DNA of 64,000 bases from Siderastrea siderea (GCA_964030785.1 OZ034978.1:16323453-16387452); one strand, 5' to 3'. Positions 23,601 to 36,168 are shown, counted from the first letter of the stretch. Program-made: numbers and translations. Notes: generated by a model not told the origin, from the letters alone.

Positions 23601-26600
23601 TTCCCCGAGAGTTGGGGCACCAAAAATCTAAGTCCCAACATTTTCCCCACCACAGTCGTTTAAATTTGATGCAAAGTTCCCGCAAAGCCTGCAAAGTCTT
23701 TGCAAATTCCTCCACAGCACAAGACGTTGTCAACATTCAATGTATTGCTTCACGCGTGACTAAGCGGATGTAAAAGATTGACGTAATATTACATGTCCGC
23801 AACAATTGGAAACAATTCGCTTTGATGTACAACGGAAATTGCTAATGTTGCCAATTAAATATTTCAGGCGATTTTAGGCTTTCCGAACAGATATTCCCCG
23901 AACCAAACCGTTGGGTGCTCTTGGCTAGTGTTGAGTCGTAAGACGTAAGCAAATGCAATTGCTATTGTGTCTTGTCACGCAATCCACCTGCCAAAGAACG
24001 TCCAATAGATAATCCGCCATTGCTGGGAATCAACATTTACGGCCATTATTATTATTATTGCCACCAAGAAATCTCCACTGAAAGATAGTGGAAATAGGAA
24101 AATCACAGCTCGAAATGGCACCTGAAACGGCAATCAGCGGATATTAATATTCGGCGGATATAGTCGAGTCCCAACCAGAGAGAGAATTTACAAATACCAA
24201 TGTAAATTTCATCGTCACAATTGGTTGTTACATATTTTTATCATGTTATCTGCATACCTCCAAAGGCAGTTGCAATAAAAACTGTCATCTCTCTAGGTTC
24301 CGCAGGCTCCGCAAGTTCGTCGGTTCCGTGGTTCCGCGGTCTGCAGTTCCGTAGATTAGTCTTACCCGACGGCTTCTAGTATGAAGGAACAAACAACCTA
24401 CGCATAACCTTTAATGGAATTTTTGTGAAATGGTCTCATTAAGTTCGATGTGTTGTCCACTTGCTTATAGAACCTGCTCAACTCGGCTCATGTGAAGTTT
24501 ACCGCGTCTGTCAACCAGGCCTTACATTGCCTGTGCTATAGCATGCAAATGTGTGGTTGTCAATATTCGGATGACCAGAACCTATTTAGAACCACTTACA
24601 AATTAAATCTTGGTTTAAAATCAAACTAATAAATCTGGTAGTGTGCTGCCTTGCGTCTTCCTCAAAGTTAGGAGTGCTAGAGCTAAGGTCATTAAACGTG
24701 GTGAAACTGATTGAAGTTAGCTCAGATTTTATACTTGTCCAAATAAATAGTTTTTGATAATAAATAGTCGTTTTGCCATTTGCAAGGTGTAATCGTTGAT
24801 ATCGAACCCTTTTCACAGGTCTTGATTTTATTACTTTTATGTTTTTAACAAGGGAGCTTGGTTTTTAATTATTAGTACTATATGTTTATGAAGATGTTTG
24901 TGTGTATGTATGTTTAGTAGTGGGGGGTCTTGGGAAGGGTAAAGTTCCGTGACATTTTCACTATGGGCCGCGCCCATTTGCTCTGGCCCTCTTACAAGAA
25001 TAAATATTTTGACACCCCCACTGTATATAGAAAAAAAAAATTAATTCGGCCACAGTTAGTTGAAGTTTTCACAAGTTTGTCACTTTAGGGTTTAACCGGT
25101 TCAGCCAAGTGTTACCTATAAAAGGAGTGTTCCAAGGCCCTCTTACTAGTTCAGCACAGTTGTTGTTTCCAAATGTAACGTACAGTATAATGCAGTAAAA
25201 TTAATAATATTCATCACAGAAGTGCATCTTCTCGCCGCGTAGCGCAGTTTTTGGCGTCGATGTATGGTCAATTGTCTGTTGTTTTACGAAAGTGAACATT
25301 TTTTTTTCAGTATTCAGCTGATATTGTATACATAGCACACCGGTATACTTCACTCAAACCATGATAAGTTTTAGCTGAACTGCGGTTTCTAATTTTAATA
25401 TAGTTCCAATTGACGCGGTTGTAACAAGGAATCAATGATGTGCGGTCAGGTATCTCAATCCAATAAAGAACCCTTTGATGGTAAATTACAATACCAACAC
25501 TAAGACAGCTGTGTTTCCAACTTTGAAAGCTAGCTGCACTGAAAAACGTTACACAAACAGTACCAGTCAAAATATCTTTTCCTGCAGATTAAGACATATG
25601 TACTATCAATGAAATAGTTTATGGTTTTCATGAAAATGATATTTGAATTTTATCAATGCGACTTATAAGGCCAAAAATGTGATCATGAAAGGGAGAAATT
25701 AGAATGAAACAATTCTTTAGCAGCGACAAATAGTATAGACGTAAAAGCGTCCACAGAAAGAAGCAGTTTTATAGTGCAAAGACAAAAAAAAACAAAGTCA
25801 GTATCAAGATCGTATTTACAAAATTGCAGTACTAAAAGCATGGTGTCAAAAGTCCATGGATACCAACATAACGACCATATTTAATAGTTTTTGTGTAAGT
25901 GGAAAATGTAAAGCAGCCTTTGCCCCTACATTTGCAATGTAGATTGTTTTCTCCTCGGAACTTTCTTGGTCACTATTTCATGTAAAATTTGAAAAATAAA
26001 TAGAGGATGTTGTTTAAAACTAGTGTAGTGAGAACATTAGACACCAGTAGCAGTATCTTCAATCGAAATTACGCAGCTGCGTACCCTAATTCCGCGGCTA
26101 TGGAAATTAGCCAACCAAAATCTTCAGGTCGCGTACTCTCCTGAATTCCTACTTCATCGACCAGCCGACGTGTACTCTTACTACATCAAAGACAGCATTT
26201 GTTATATACGCTCGTTACCACAAAAGTCAGCTTAAAAATGGTTTATCTTGTACACTGGCACGCTTTAAACGAGAGAACCATTTGTTTAACTCTTTGCGAG
26301 CAAGATAAATGAGAAACATATTGTGACGTTAGTTTGATGGATTTAGCAATATTATATAGTACAAAGTTGTCTTTACAAATCAATAAACAACCGATAACAT
26401 TCGGGTGACTGTAAATTGCCATGATCCAATTCTATTTATAAGCGAGACATTTCAAACTTAATGGGTCTAGCAAGTATACAATTAAACTGAAATTGACACA
26501 CATCATAAAAGAGACCAACATACCAATTTTTGCAATCGCTTTTAAGAAAAAGCAGCTCTGCAAAAATTAAAAAAAAAACACAGAAAATCAAAATTTGCAC

Positions 26601-27564
26601 AGTTTACGCCAGTGACATTCAACCTTTCTTGAAGCTCCTGTGGTTAATCTTCGGTTTCTTTCATCGTTTGCCGATATATGACTGTATGTACGTGTGTGGT
26701 GTTTTGCTCGCCTAAGTTGCTGGGGGTGGGGTCGGGTAAGGTGGGATGTGGGTATCGCTGCATTAACTGTTTTTTCGCTTTTGCTACTTGCCCCAACCTG
26801 ACCCCCTCTGTTCTCATAATCCAAGGCGGCAACTTCAAAAACAGAATACTCAAGTATGCTTGCAGTAAAGCAGTTGAGATGATTGCTAACAGAAATGTTG
26901 GTTACGGCATTTTGTGACACAACAGAGGTGCACTTTCGGCATATCCTTCAGCCCTTTTGATCTTCTCTCCATATAGGTATGCTGAAGTGTCCAACTACCC
27001 CTTCGCGAACCCCCCGAAAGGAGTTTCTGGTCAAACAGGACATTTTACACAGGTGCGAAAATCTGAATTTATGTTATATGTTTGGCTTCATCACAGAATA
27101 GCCCAACGGCTCTGATTTTTAAAGGTTAGGCATCAAATTAAATTCAGTCTTATGCATGAAAGCTTCATTCTATAGCAATGGAAGATATAGAATACCATAG
27201 TAGCCTTTATACTGATCGACAAAAATGATGGCAGATATTAGATTATGTTTGCATGTAACGGGTAGAGGATAGTGTGCCTTTTGCAATGGCAGTTTCATTT
27301 TCTTACATAACACCATTTCAGTGTGAGATATTCTCAAACAAAAAAAATAATAATAATAACAAAAACGTGATATCAGTTGTAATAATTTTTATTTGCGTGT
27401 TACAGCTTGTGTGGAAGTCCACCAGTAAAGTGGGTGTTTCGATTGTCGCAATTCAGCGTGGCTTCATTACCAAGACTTATGTCGTGGCACGATACACACC
27501 TCCTGGAAACGTTTGGGGTAAATTCGAGCAAGAAGTAGGAGCTAGTATCATGGCTCGTAAGTGA
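17665..27564 (+). CDS. Secreted ShKT-CAP protein, six exons, 233 aa
   Basis: Exons read as 17665-17734, 19236-19367, 19819-19857, 20256-20481, 26977-27052 and 27406-27564. All junctions are GT-AG, phases agree, and the total is 702 nt. Exon 1 is a signal peptide (MWKVIFVAIIFYLCEG). Exon 2 is a complete ShKT domain with six Cys spaced 10-8-13-3-2. Exon 3 is a short Pro-rich linker. Exons 4-6 form a CAP domain of the GAPR-1 (GLIPR2) type: HNSKRDMHGA, QHAPFSGAGEN, GHFTQLVWKST and VVARYTPPGN, keeping the His and Glu residues of the CAP cavity. The likely role is an extracellular protein; CAP/ShKT proteins occur in cnidarian secretions and matrices, but no activity can be assigned. Intron 4 is 6.5 kb and filled with transposons. 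The stop at 27562 overlaps a possible donor (GTAAGT), so a longer isoform is possible. Confidence 0.87.
18065..18092. repeat. Poly-C tract in intron 1
   Basis: A run of C broken only by short interruptions inside the first intron of the ShKT-CAP gene. Such tracts can form i-motif or G-quadruplex structures, but nothing here shows function. Confidence 0.8.
21619..22289. repeat. 55-bp satellite array inside element A
   Basis: Units start GATCAACGGCGAGA at 21619, 21674, 21729, 22111, 22166, 22221 and 22276 (the last partial), exactly 55 bp apart within each block. Each unit ends TTCGCCGAT, so every junction forms the near-palindrome TCGCCGATGATCAACGGCGA. The array is split by a MITE. It is absent from sister element B. 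Confidence 0.92.
21792..22109. mobile_element. CCCGGG-ended MITE nested in the satellite
   Basis: About 320 bp starting CCCGGGTGGGGGG and ending CACCTCCCGGG, inserted exactly at a unit junction. The 8-mer TGATCAAC is present on both sides, and an 8-bp duplication is typical of hAT elements. The interior is rich in direct ACCCCATT repeats. The element at 28166 has similar ends. Confidence 0.7.
22742..24367. mobile_element. MULE-like non-autonomous element B (1.63 kb)
   Basis: Sister of element A: 22770-23800 matches 20590-21610, and the ends are GGGTAGGACGAATCTG and GATTAGTCTTACCC. It is flanked by the 9-mers GATGGCTTC (22733-22741) and GACGGCTTC (24368-24376), one mismatch apart. It sits only 50 bp from element A and in the same orientation. 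It lacks the 55-bp satellite. No transposase frame is visible. Confidence 0.8.
24368..26976. other. Rest of intron 4 of the ShKT-CAP gene
   Basis: No gene of its own. It matches pieces of the two decayed copies (24650-24840, 25150-25600 and 25795-26670). The TGGGGTCGGGTAAGGTGGGA region at 26730 is simple G-rich sequence. Confidence 0.6.
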
Positions 27565-27599
27565 AAGGTGAGGAAACTTGCACTTCAATTCCTACTGAC

Positions 27600-28160
27600 G
27601 CACGTAAGGGTGTTCTAGAAGCCATAGCACATTGCTAGATTGCTTATTATGTGTGGAACTCTGTCGTCAGGAGAACATTTATAGGTCAGGTATCCTATTC
27701 ATGGGCGACAGAGTCCTTGCGGCTTCTTGCGTGTCATCTTCGCATTTTGATTTGTGTTTGAGTAATCGAGGAATAACCCTTAAAATTACGAGGTGCGAAC
27801 ACGTTTCCACTTCGAACAAACCATAATTCTGTGTTCTCGCTTCAGACTTAACCGAAAATGATGATTATTTTACAAAAAAAGAGTCTTTATAATCAATGAT
27901 ACCTAATGTAAACATATTGTCTGTTTTGTTCTCTTTGAAGTGGTTTCTCCGATCTGCTGTCCTGTCGACGTGGATACATAGCTTCCACATACATAACAAA
28001 TACGCATGTTGTATTCCGTGTAACGTAATTATCTTTAATTCTTAAAAATAAAATGTCAATTGCCCTTGTGAGATTGACCAAACGAAATAAATTGCACCTA
28101 TTCTTCCACGCTGTGCATAATTATTACTGTAGATGCATCAAAAAAGGGCAAGAAGACTAT
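27600..28160. other. 3' flank of the ShKT-CAP gene
   Basis: No further domain-encoding exon was found. AATAAA occurs near 28046 and again at 28086, so these are candidate polyadenylation signals if the gene ends at 27564. Confidence 0.4.
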
Positions 28161-28165
28161 ATTTA

Positions 28166-28536
28166 CCCCCCGGGGGGGGGTATTCCCCGAAAATTTGGGT
28201 GGGTGTGCAGGCACTTCTTGAAACCTTTACCCTAATTCAGACCACATTGTGTGATTTTTCCCGACCTTTTTTCACACCTGCCCAAAATTCGATACCCTAT
28301 TTCACACCCAATATTAATCAAAAGCGATGCAAGGAATGATAATTATAATAAAAAAGTAGCTTCTTTTAAGAACCATACTCATTTCCAGACTAGAACACAC
28401 AAACCATATCTCATTCCAGACCAAAATGGTCAAGATCTCTACTTGATTTTGGACAAAAAGGGTTCGAAGACCATACCCTTCGGGGCTGCACATACTTATC
28501 TAGCTTATAAAAGGGAGTACCCTCCCCCACTCCCGC
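28166..28536. mobile_element. CCCGGGG-ended MITE-like repeat (~370 bp)
   Basis: The left end is CCCCCCGGGGGGGGG then TATTCCCC; the right end is GGGAGTACCCTCCCCC. The ends are inverted and resemble those of the nested MITE at 21792. The interior holds CCATATTTCA/CCCTATTTCACACC-like direct repeats. There is no coding sequence. Confidence 0.5.
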
Positions 28537-28539
28537 GAC

Positions 28540-29420
28540 ATTGACCAGGAGAATAAGTGCAGTGGGGAAAAGGAAAGCAAGTGGGAGTTTCGATCGGAGT
28601 TTCCAAGATCAGAGGGTCCGTGGGTTAAGGTGCATCGTGGTTACCAGCAAGACTGAGGGTGTTAAGACTTCTCAAAGTTCCATGGAAAGTTCCCATTTCC
28701 TTCCAGCTTAATTGTTCACTGGTTTTCCAAATACCCAATTTCTGAACCTGTGTGGCAAGGATCATGATGAAAGTTGTGTGTCTCGCATAAGACAACCGCA
28801 TGAGGAAACTGTTCTCCGCTTGCAAACATGCACATGTAGTTGTACATAAGATAATTAGACGTGAATAACACGAATTTTACGTGTACCCTGGTTTACAGTG
28901 TCTCAGCCCTCTTTTCCCGAAAATTATCGGGAGACGGTCTAACCGCAGAATGTTACTGCATGCTTTCCATTCTTGTCGAGCAAACAACGCGCCTCTGGGC
29001 GGATCAACGTAACCTTTTGAACTTATTAATATCAAAGATGATTCACAATCTCGTTTGAATTGCCTCATTTTATTTTTCTTTACCAGTTTACGCAATAAAA
29101 TGGATTAACAATTAACAATCACTGATTCCTATAGTTTATCTTTAATCTACACATGCTTTCATTTGGTAGACGACAGCATTTCTGAGATCCTTTTCCTTTT
29201 TGTTATTCATGGTTATCCCTTGATGGATTAAACAACTAATGTCCTTTAAAATCGTCTTTGGATCTGCAGGATGTAGTAAAAATAATGCCAATTCCAGCGT
29301 TTACCAAAATTTATAATGCAAATAAAATTGGTATTCACCCAGTCAAGCAGCTTATCAGACAACGAGTTGATAAACTGAGTATTAAATTCAATTTTACGAC
29401 TTCATTTTCTAAGGAGGGAG
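28540..29420. other. No recognisable feature
   Basis: AT-rich sequence without a supportable gene or clear repeat. Confidence 0.5.
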
Positions 29421-29423
29421 CGG

Positions 29424-29996
<573 letters not shown>

Positions 29997-30757
29997 AGTG
30001 GCATTCTCGTTAAAAGCGGTCCACTCGATTTCGCGACCAAAAATAGTTTACCTTTATTTTTTGTTTGTGAAAAGAGTTTGGTACACATGTATCAAAACCA
30101 CTTTTAATTACTTATTTTCCAATTCTTTATTTTTGCTTTACTACAAGCCAAAAACCAATTTTGCGCGCAACGGGGTTTCCGGCGGTGATCGAAAGGCTGA
30201 AATTTATGGATTTTGAGAGGCGCGCTACGGCCAATTAAAAGCAGCTTACGAAATTTTTCTTTGAGTTTACAAATTGATCAAATAAGGTAAGAACTTTGCT
30301 GCGATGTTGTTTTTAACCCAATTTAGGCCGTAAACGATACGAAATTGTTTCTTGTTTTTAGCCCATCTTTTGGGATGCATCTCATTATAGGCTTCAGAGT
30401 AGGTTGTCTTTAACTTTACCTGACGTGCTCAAAAATTTATCAACTTTTTCCACATCTTGTCTGTGAACTTGGTCGGTCCACCTTAGGTACTAGATTAAAG
30501 CAAAATTTCGTAAGCTGCTTTTAATTGGCCGTAGCGCGCCTCTCAAAATCCATAAATTTCAGCCATTCGATCACCGCCGGAAACCCCGTTGCGCAAAATT
30601 GGTTTTTGGCTTGAAGCAAAGCAAAAATAAAGAATTGGAAAATAAATAAAGTGGTTTTCATACATGTGTACTAAACCCTTTTAACAAACAAAAAAAAAGG
30701 AAAACTATTTTTGGTCGCGAAATCGAAATCAAAATCGCGTTTAGCGAGAATGCCACT
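29997..30757. mobile_element. Foldback element with ~260-bp arms
   Basis: The left end AGTGGCATTCTCG is inverted at the right end (CGAGAATGCCACT). The inverted match runs about 260 bp inward on each side (29997-30260 with 30500-30757), including GAGGCGCGCTACGGCCAATT. The middle 240 bp is unique and non-coding. It sits exactly between the microsatellite cluster and a LINE fragment. Confidence 0.82.
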
Positions 30758-31078
30758 GAACTATTTAGATCAAGAGGTAACTGAGCAAGAAATACGTCAA
30801 ACGGTGAAGAAATTGAAGAATAAGAAATCGCCATTTGTTGACAAAATAAGAAATGAAATGATCAAAGCGAGCCTTGGATCGCTTATACCTATTTATATCA
30901 AACTTTTTAACCTCATTTTACAATCTGGAAAAATGCCAGATATTTGGTGTCAAGGCCTTATAACCCCAATCTACAAATCGGTGACAAGAGTGATCATATC
31001 CAACAAACTATAGAGCGATATGTGTATTTAGTTGCCTTGGAAAATTGTTGTGTTCTATTTTAAATCTAAACACTGATT
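30758..31078 (+). pseudogene. LINE reverse-transcriptase fragment
   Basis: The translation begins LNYLDQEVTEQEIRQTVKKL and continues through KKSP...DKIRNEMIKA, LFNLILQSGKMPDIW and ITPIYKS, which is the N-terminal part of a non-LTR reverse transcriptase (RVT_1). After a frameshift near 31010 the frame continues NYRAICVFSCLGKLLCSILN. The catalytic YADD region is absent. The CR1/Jockey/L2 group is likely but not resolved. It is a truncated, dead copy. Confidence 0.85.
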
Positions 31079-31096
31079 ATGGACTTATCCTCACCT

Positions 31097-34000
31097 TTAC
31101 AGGGATTGCTTATCCCAAACGTTTTCTTCAAAGATTCCTTTAATATTTCCAGCAGGAAAATAACGAGCGACAATGTAAGTCTGCTTTGAAAGGCCTGACC
31201 CTGTTGATGTTTGGGCAACCCCAAATGTCGTGGTAGACCTCCACACGACCTAAACAGAAAATAAAAATTGTTGTTTCTTGCAGCGCCTTTCACTCAAAAC
31301 ACTGTACTTAAGGCGGAGAAGAGCTTTGGAAAAGGAATATTAAAAGAGGGCCTAGATGGGGGGGGGGGGGGTCGGCATAACAGATAACAATAAAATTTTG
31401 GGCCATTTAACAGCTAACAGTAAAAAATTCGCTGCTCGCTGCAACAATAAAAATATATAAATCGAAATAAAAAATTTACACAAAGATCGAGAAAATGGCC
31501 TTTTTTCGCATGTTAATGGCAATTTCATCAGTAACATCACTTCTGTAGTTTCAGTCATCCATTTTTTCAAATGGTCGAGACAACAGCAACAATGTTGATC
31601 TTCAAAAATAACACGACTTTTTTTAAATTTAACCAACATGTTTCGACGGTCACGTGCACTTCAGTCATCGTCAGTGTAACGGTTGTTTACAGAGGTGCTG
31701 AATTATGTAGCGTTAGGGTTATAATGCATACGTTACGTTAATTACATAACACACGATACATGTGATTTAAAATTTTTAAATCGGAATTACAGAGTGCGCG
31801 TGCACCTGACCAAAACGGCATAAGGTCCAGATGCCTACAAGGAAAGCGTCAAACTAATATGTTTGACCTGTTGATTCAGGTCATGCTTTTCCCATTTAAT
31901 GTACATTGATTCTTTTAGCTTAACTTGGTACCTTGTAGCCGCAGAGTCTAAAACTGAAACAGTCTGCGCACAACCTTCAAACAGAGTCGAACAACAGCAA
32001 TCACCGCACTTTTATTTCAAGATTCCTTACAATGCGCGGTTCTCGGGTATAGCCCAGCATAGGTTACGCAATCTTGTCAATCGAGTTTGTAAACCTATTG
32101 ACATCAAACTTGTTTTCTCCACTTTTAAAATTAAGAGCTTGTTTAACGTGAAAGATTCTCTCCCTGATAGCTAGGCTCCGTACACGCGTTGTGTAAAAAT
32201 TTTCCTGTGCAAGTTGTAATGCTTGTTACATCGGTGAAACCAGCCGACATTTTTCTACGCGCGTACACGAACACTATCATCGCCAGATCCTCACATGCAT
32301 TTAAACATTTACAGAATTCATAGTAGTCTTGTCGTGCCGCCTGTTCGGCAGATTGTTTCACAGTTTTAGACTCTGCGGCTACAAGGTACCAAGTTAAGCT
32401 AAAAGAATCGATGTACATTAAATGGGAAAAGCCTGACCTGAATCAACAGGTCAAACATATTAATTTGACGCTTTCCTTGTAGGCATCTGGACCTTATGCC
32501 ATTTTGGTCAGGTGCACGCGCACTCTAATTCCGTTTAAATTTTAAATCAAATGTATCGTGTGTTATGTAACGTAACGTGTACATTATAACTCTAAAACCG
32601 TTACACTAACGATGACGGAAGTTACCGTCGAAACATGCTTGTAAAATTTAAAAAAAGTCGTGTTTTTTCTGAAGATTTATCCATTTTTCTTGTTTCATTT
32701 AGTATCTAGAATATGTTGTAACACTTAACTGTAATTTCATATATAACAGTTAACAGTAAACATCTGGGCTGTATAAAGCTTAACAGTAAAAATATATGGC
32801 CCATAACACCTAACAGTTAACCCCATCTAGGCCCTCTTAAAATCCTTCTAATCACTGCATGATTGTCAAACTAAGACAACAAAACTAAAATCTAAATGGG
32901 TAGCTTACAAAATGCTTTTTCAGTGTAAACTTTATGCTGAACTGAGTACTGTTAAGGAAACGGTTAAATTTGATCGATTTGTGAGTAACGTAACCCTTAC
33001 CAATGGGATTTAATTACCTGAGTAAAGTGGCTGGTTTCGGGTAAAAATCCAGGGTTGTTGTAATCATACAATGGCTCTTCTTTGTCATACCTTATGTAAC
33101 AAAAAAAGGAGCAGCATGTAATTGTTGTGACTTAAACTAGTAAGTTGAGAACAACTGTACAAGAAGGAAATTGATTTCTAAAATAATGATTCCTCGGACA
33201 TTTCAAATCGGCTGCTCGATCCTTTCTTTCGTGCTTGGAAAATCAAGCCCGCCACCATCAGTCTAACAAAATATATAATTATTTCAATAACCAGTGGGCA
33301 CTTGAATGACTTACCATCCCGCTAAAGCATGTGTACAATCTGCAGCGTCGTGTCCCTTAAACCACGCTATGTTTTCGCCTTCTGCACCGCGGTTTGGATC
33401 ATGCAGAATTACTCCAGTTGTTGCAATGTGATCTGCCCAAACCTGAGCATGTTGGGCCAGGGTGATATTCCACATTAAAGGACTCGCCCCATGGAGGGCA
33501 CGTCTGTCATTGTGTGCTTTTAGGCAAGCATTTTCTAGCAATCAAAACAAAGCAGAAAATCAAAATCGGTCTGCTCAAGTCTGTTAAGGTTTTATTCGGC
33601 TGATTATTTGGCATATTTTTATTTTAAAGGGAAGCTTGTCTCCAAATAGATCGGAATCGGTTTTTTACTGATTTAGTAAACATTTTCACCTTGGGTTTAA
33701 GTCACGTGATTTAAAACAACCCACAACTGGAAAAATCTTTCGTCGAAAATGGAGAAGGGAAAGCGATCTTACATCCTTTTTTATTTTTATTCCGCCTTTT
33801 ATTCGTATTTATGTGTTAACGGGAAACGTTCTTTCAGCGAAAATATGTCACGTGACTTAAAATATAAATAAGGAATACCATCTTTAAAGGAGGAAATGAG
33901 CTGGTGTAGCCTTCTAAGCTTAGTTGTTCACCCGATGTCTTTGAAGATTGGCAACTGCAAAGGTTCCCCGCTTCAAAAGAAACGTTCCGTGTCGTCATCA

Positions 34001-36101
34001 ACCACGTGACGCTAATGAAAATTTGATCGCCAAGTCAAACATTAGAGGTTATGACCAGGATAAATTATTTTTACAAAAGAGAATGGCTGGGCCTCAATAT
34101 TTCTGCTGGGTGTCGTTTAATAAAGGAAAAACAGCCAAGCCTTAAGTTACTCGCGATCAGGGACAATAGAAAATAATAGTAAATTAAAAGAACATCAGGA
34201 ATAAAAAGTGAAATTTTGACAAACCTGCAGAGGTTGGAGTAGGAGGAGCTGTTGACGATTGAATGGCTGTATTTGGTCCAGCTGTGGTTGAGGGGTTAAA
34301 TGTGGTACTTGGTCCAGCTGTGGTTGAAGGGTTCGACGTGGTAGTTGGTCCTGCTGTGGTTGAAGGGTTTGATGTGGTAGTTGGTCCCGCTGTGGTTGAA
34401 GGGTTGGATGTAGTACTTGGTCCTGCTGTGGTTGAAGGGTTTGATGTGCTACTTGGTCCAGCTGTGGTTGAAGGGTTTGATGTGGTACTTGGTCCAGCTG
34501 TGGTTGAAGGGTTTGATGTGCTACTTGGTCCAGCTGTGGTTGAAGGGTTGGATGTGCTACTTGGTCCAGCTGTGGTTGAAGAGTTTGATGTGGTAGTTGG
34601 TCCGCCGGTGGTTGAAGGGTTGGATGTGCTACTTGGTCCAGCTGTGGTTGAAGGATTGGATGTAGTACTTGGTCCGGAGGTGGTTGATGGGCTGGCTGTG
34701 GATGATGACTTAGTTGTACTTGGTCGGGCGGTGGTTGAAGGATTTGATGTTGTACTTGGTACGGCTGTGGTTGATGAGTTAGTTGATGTAATGGGTCCTT
34801 TAGTCGTCGATGGTCTAGGGTTTGTATTTGGATTAATGGTGGTCGAGGGAGCAGTGGTGCTACTTCGTGGTTTCGGTGTTGTTGTCGGTGGTGCTACAGA
34901 TACAGAAATAACTGCATTACCGTAATTAACAGTTTCGCAATATGTAAATATGCATACTGCCCATGGGACAATTTGGGTGATATTAACATTAAATAGTTAA
35001 CATGTAACTATCAATTTCTAATTTTTTTTGAGCACTCAAATTGTCGAAATTGAAGCACTATAAAAACTGCAAGGACCGCACAAGCTCAGTTGAAAGGGAT
35101 GTTCGTAGCTGTGTATAATTACAATGATAAAAAATACATGCTGTAAATTTAAACTTTGACTCTCGTGACAAAGTTTGGAGGTTGAATAAACGTGCTTTGA
35201 ATCTAAACTTTGAATCTGTGGATGAAATTGCGAAGTGTGACCAAGAGAATATTCCCCTGGTGTGACTATATATATATTAAATAAAACTTCTTGAGCAGAG
35301 CTAGTCTTTGGTGTCGTTACGTACGGACACAGAAGCCACACGACGTCTGACAATTCAGCAGCATATATTCATAGTATTGACTGTTGGGGTTACAGTAACC
35401 AGCCGCTTTCCAAGAAGAACAGTAGGACTCGGAGTCTAATTGAGGGACACAACCTGTGGTTAAAGAAAAATGAAAAAAGGAAGAAGGTCCACAACAATAG
35501 GGAAAGTAATATATATAGTGCTGATTTTATTTTAACCTGTTGGTTAACGATAGTTAAAACTTCAGTCGTTACAAAAAACTGACCATGTTACACTAAAAAA
35601 AGCAATGAACAAACAAACAAACAACCAAAACAAATTAACGAAACAAAAACAGCACATTTGGCAGGACGGATTTGTCAGAGAAACAGAGAGTAGGATATAG
35701 AGAACGAGTAATAATAAGTAATAATAATGTCTTTAGATTTATTTCATAAGATAAACACACATATCCTATGTTACAAAATTATGAGTGTAAAAAGCAAGCT
35801 ACAGTACATGAAATAATAATGTTCTTATGAAATGAAAGAGCTAACTCGTTTTTAAAAGTTAGGCGGTTATAATTAACAAAGGAACGCATAAAACGCTTCA
35901 TGTTTACTTTATGTTTCACGGCCGACTTTCTTCTAAGCTGGTATCTGGTGTTCTTAACCTCCAGCTACAGCGGGTGACGTAGTGCGTATTTTTTTATCTT
36001 GTTTTTCTAAAAGATCGTAAACATCTATGCTATGGATTTCCCACAAGAGGTCAACACCAGTTGAAACAAATTTTTAATGTTAGGACCCATGCACCGCAAA
36101 T

Positions 36102-36136
<35 letters not shown>

Positions 36137-36137
36137 C

Positions 36138-36168
<31 letters not shown>

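Larger units (their letters stand above)
14970..25600 (+). repeat. Right arm of the large imperfect palindrome (contains the living gene)
   Basis: Inverted partner of 9680-14822, separated from it by a spacer of about 150 bp (14823-14969). This arm keeps the intact ShKT-CAP gene. It also carries about 3.8 kb of transposon insertions at 20526-24367 that the left arm lacks. Confidence 0.82.
31600..32675. mobile_element. Penelope-like element remnant with inverted terminal repeats
   Basis: The arms 31600-31965 and 32345-32675 are inverted copies of each other; both hold the stretch around GCTTAACTTGGTACCTTGTA. Between them lies the C-terminal part of a Penelope-like protein on the + strand: [19 protein letters not shown], then a degenerate GIY-YIG nuclease segment ([20 protein letters not shown]) after frameshifts. 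Penelope elements end in a GIY-YIG domain and often insert with inverted partial terminal repeats. It lies in the last intron of the triple-ShKT gene. Confidence 0.8.

Noticed and set aside
34263..34925. 220-codon plus-strand open frame with GPAVVEG repeats
   Set aside because: It is the reverse of the Ser/Thr/Pro-repeat exon of the minus-strand triple-ShKT gene. The minus strand has splice sites, phase continuity and flanking domains; the plus frame has none.
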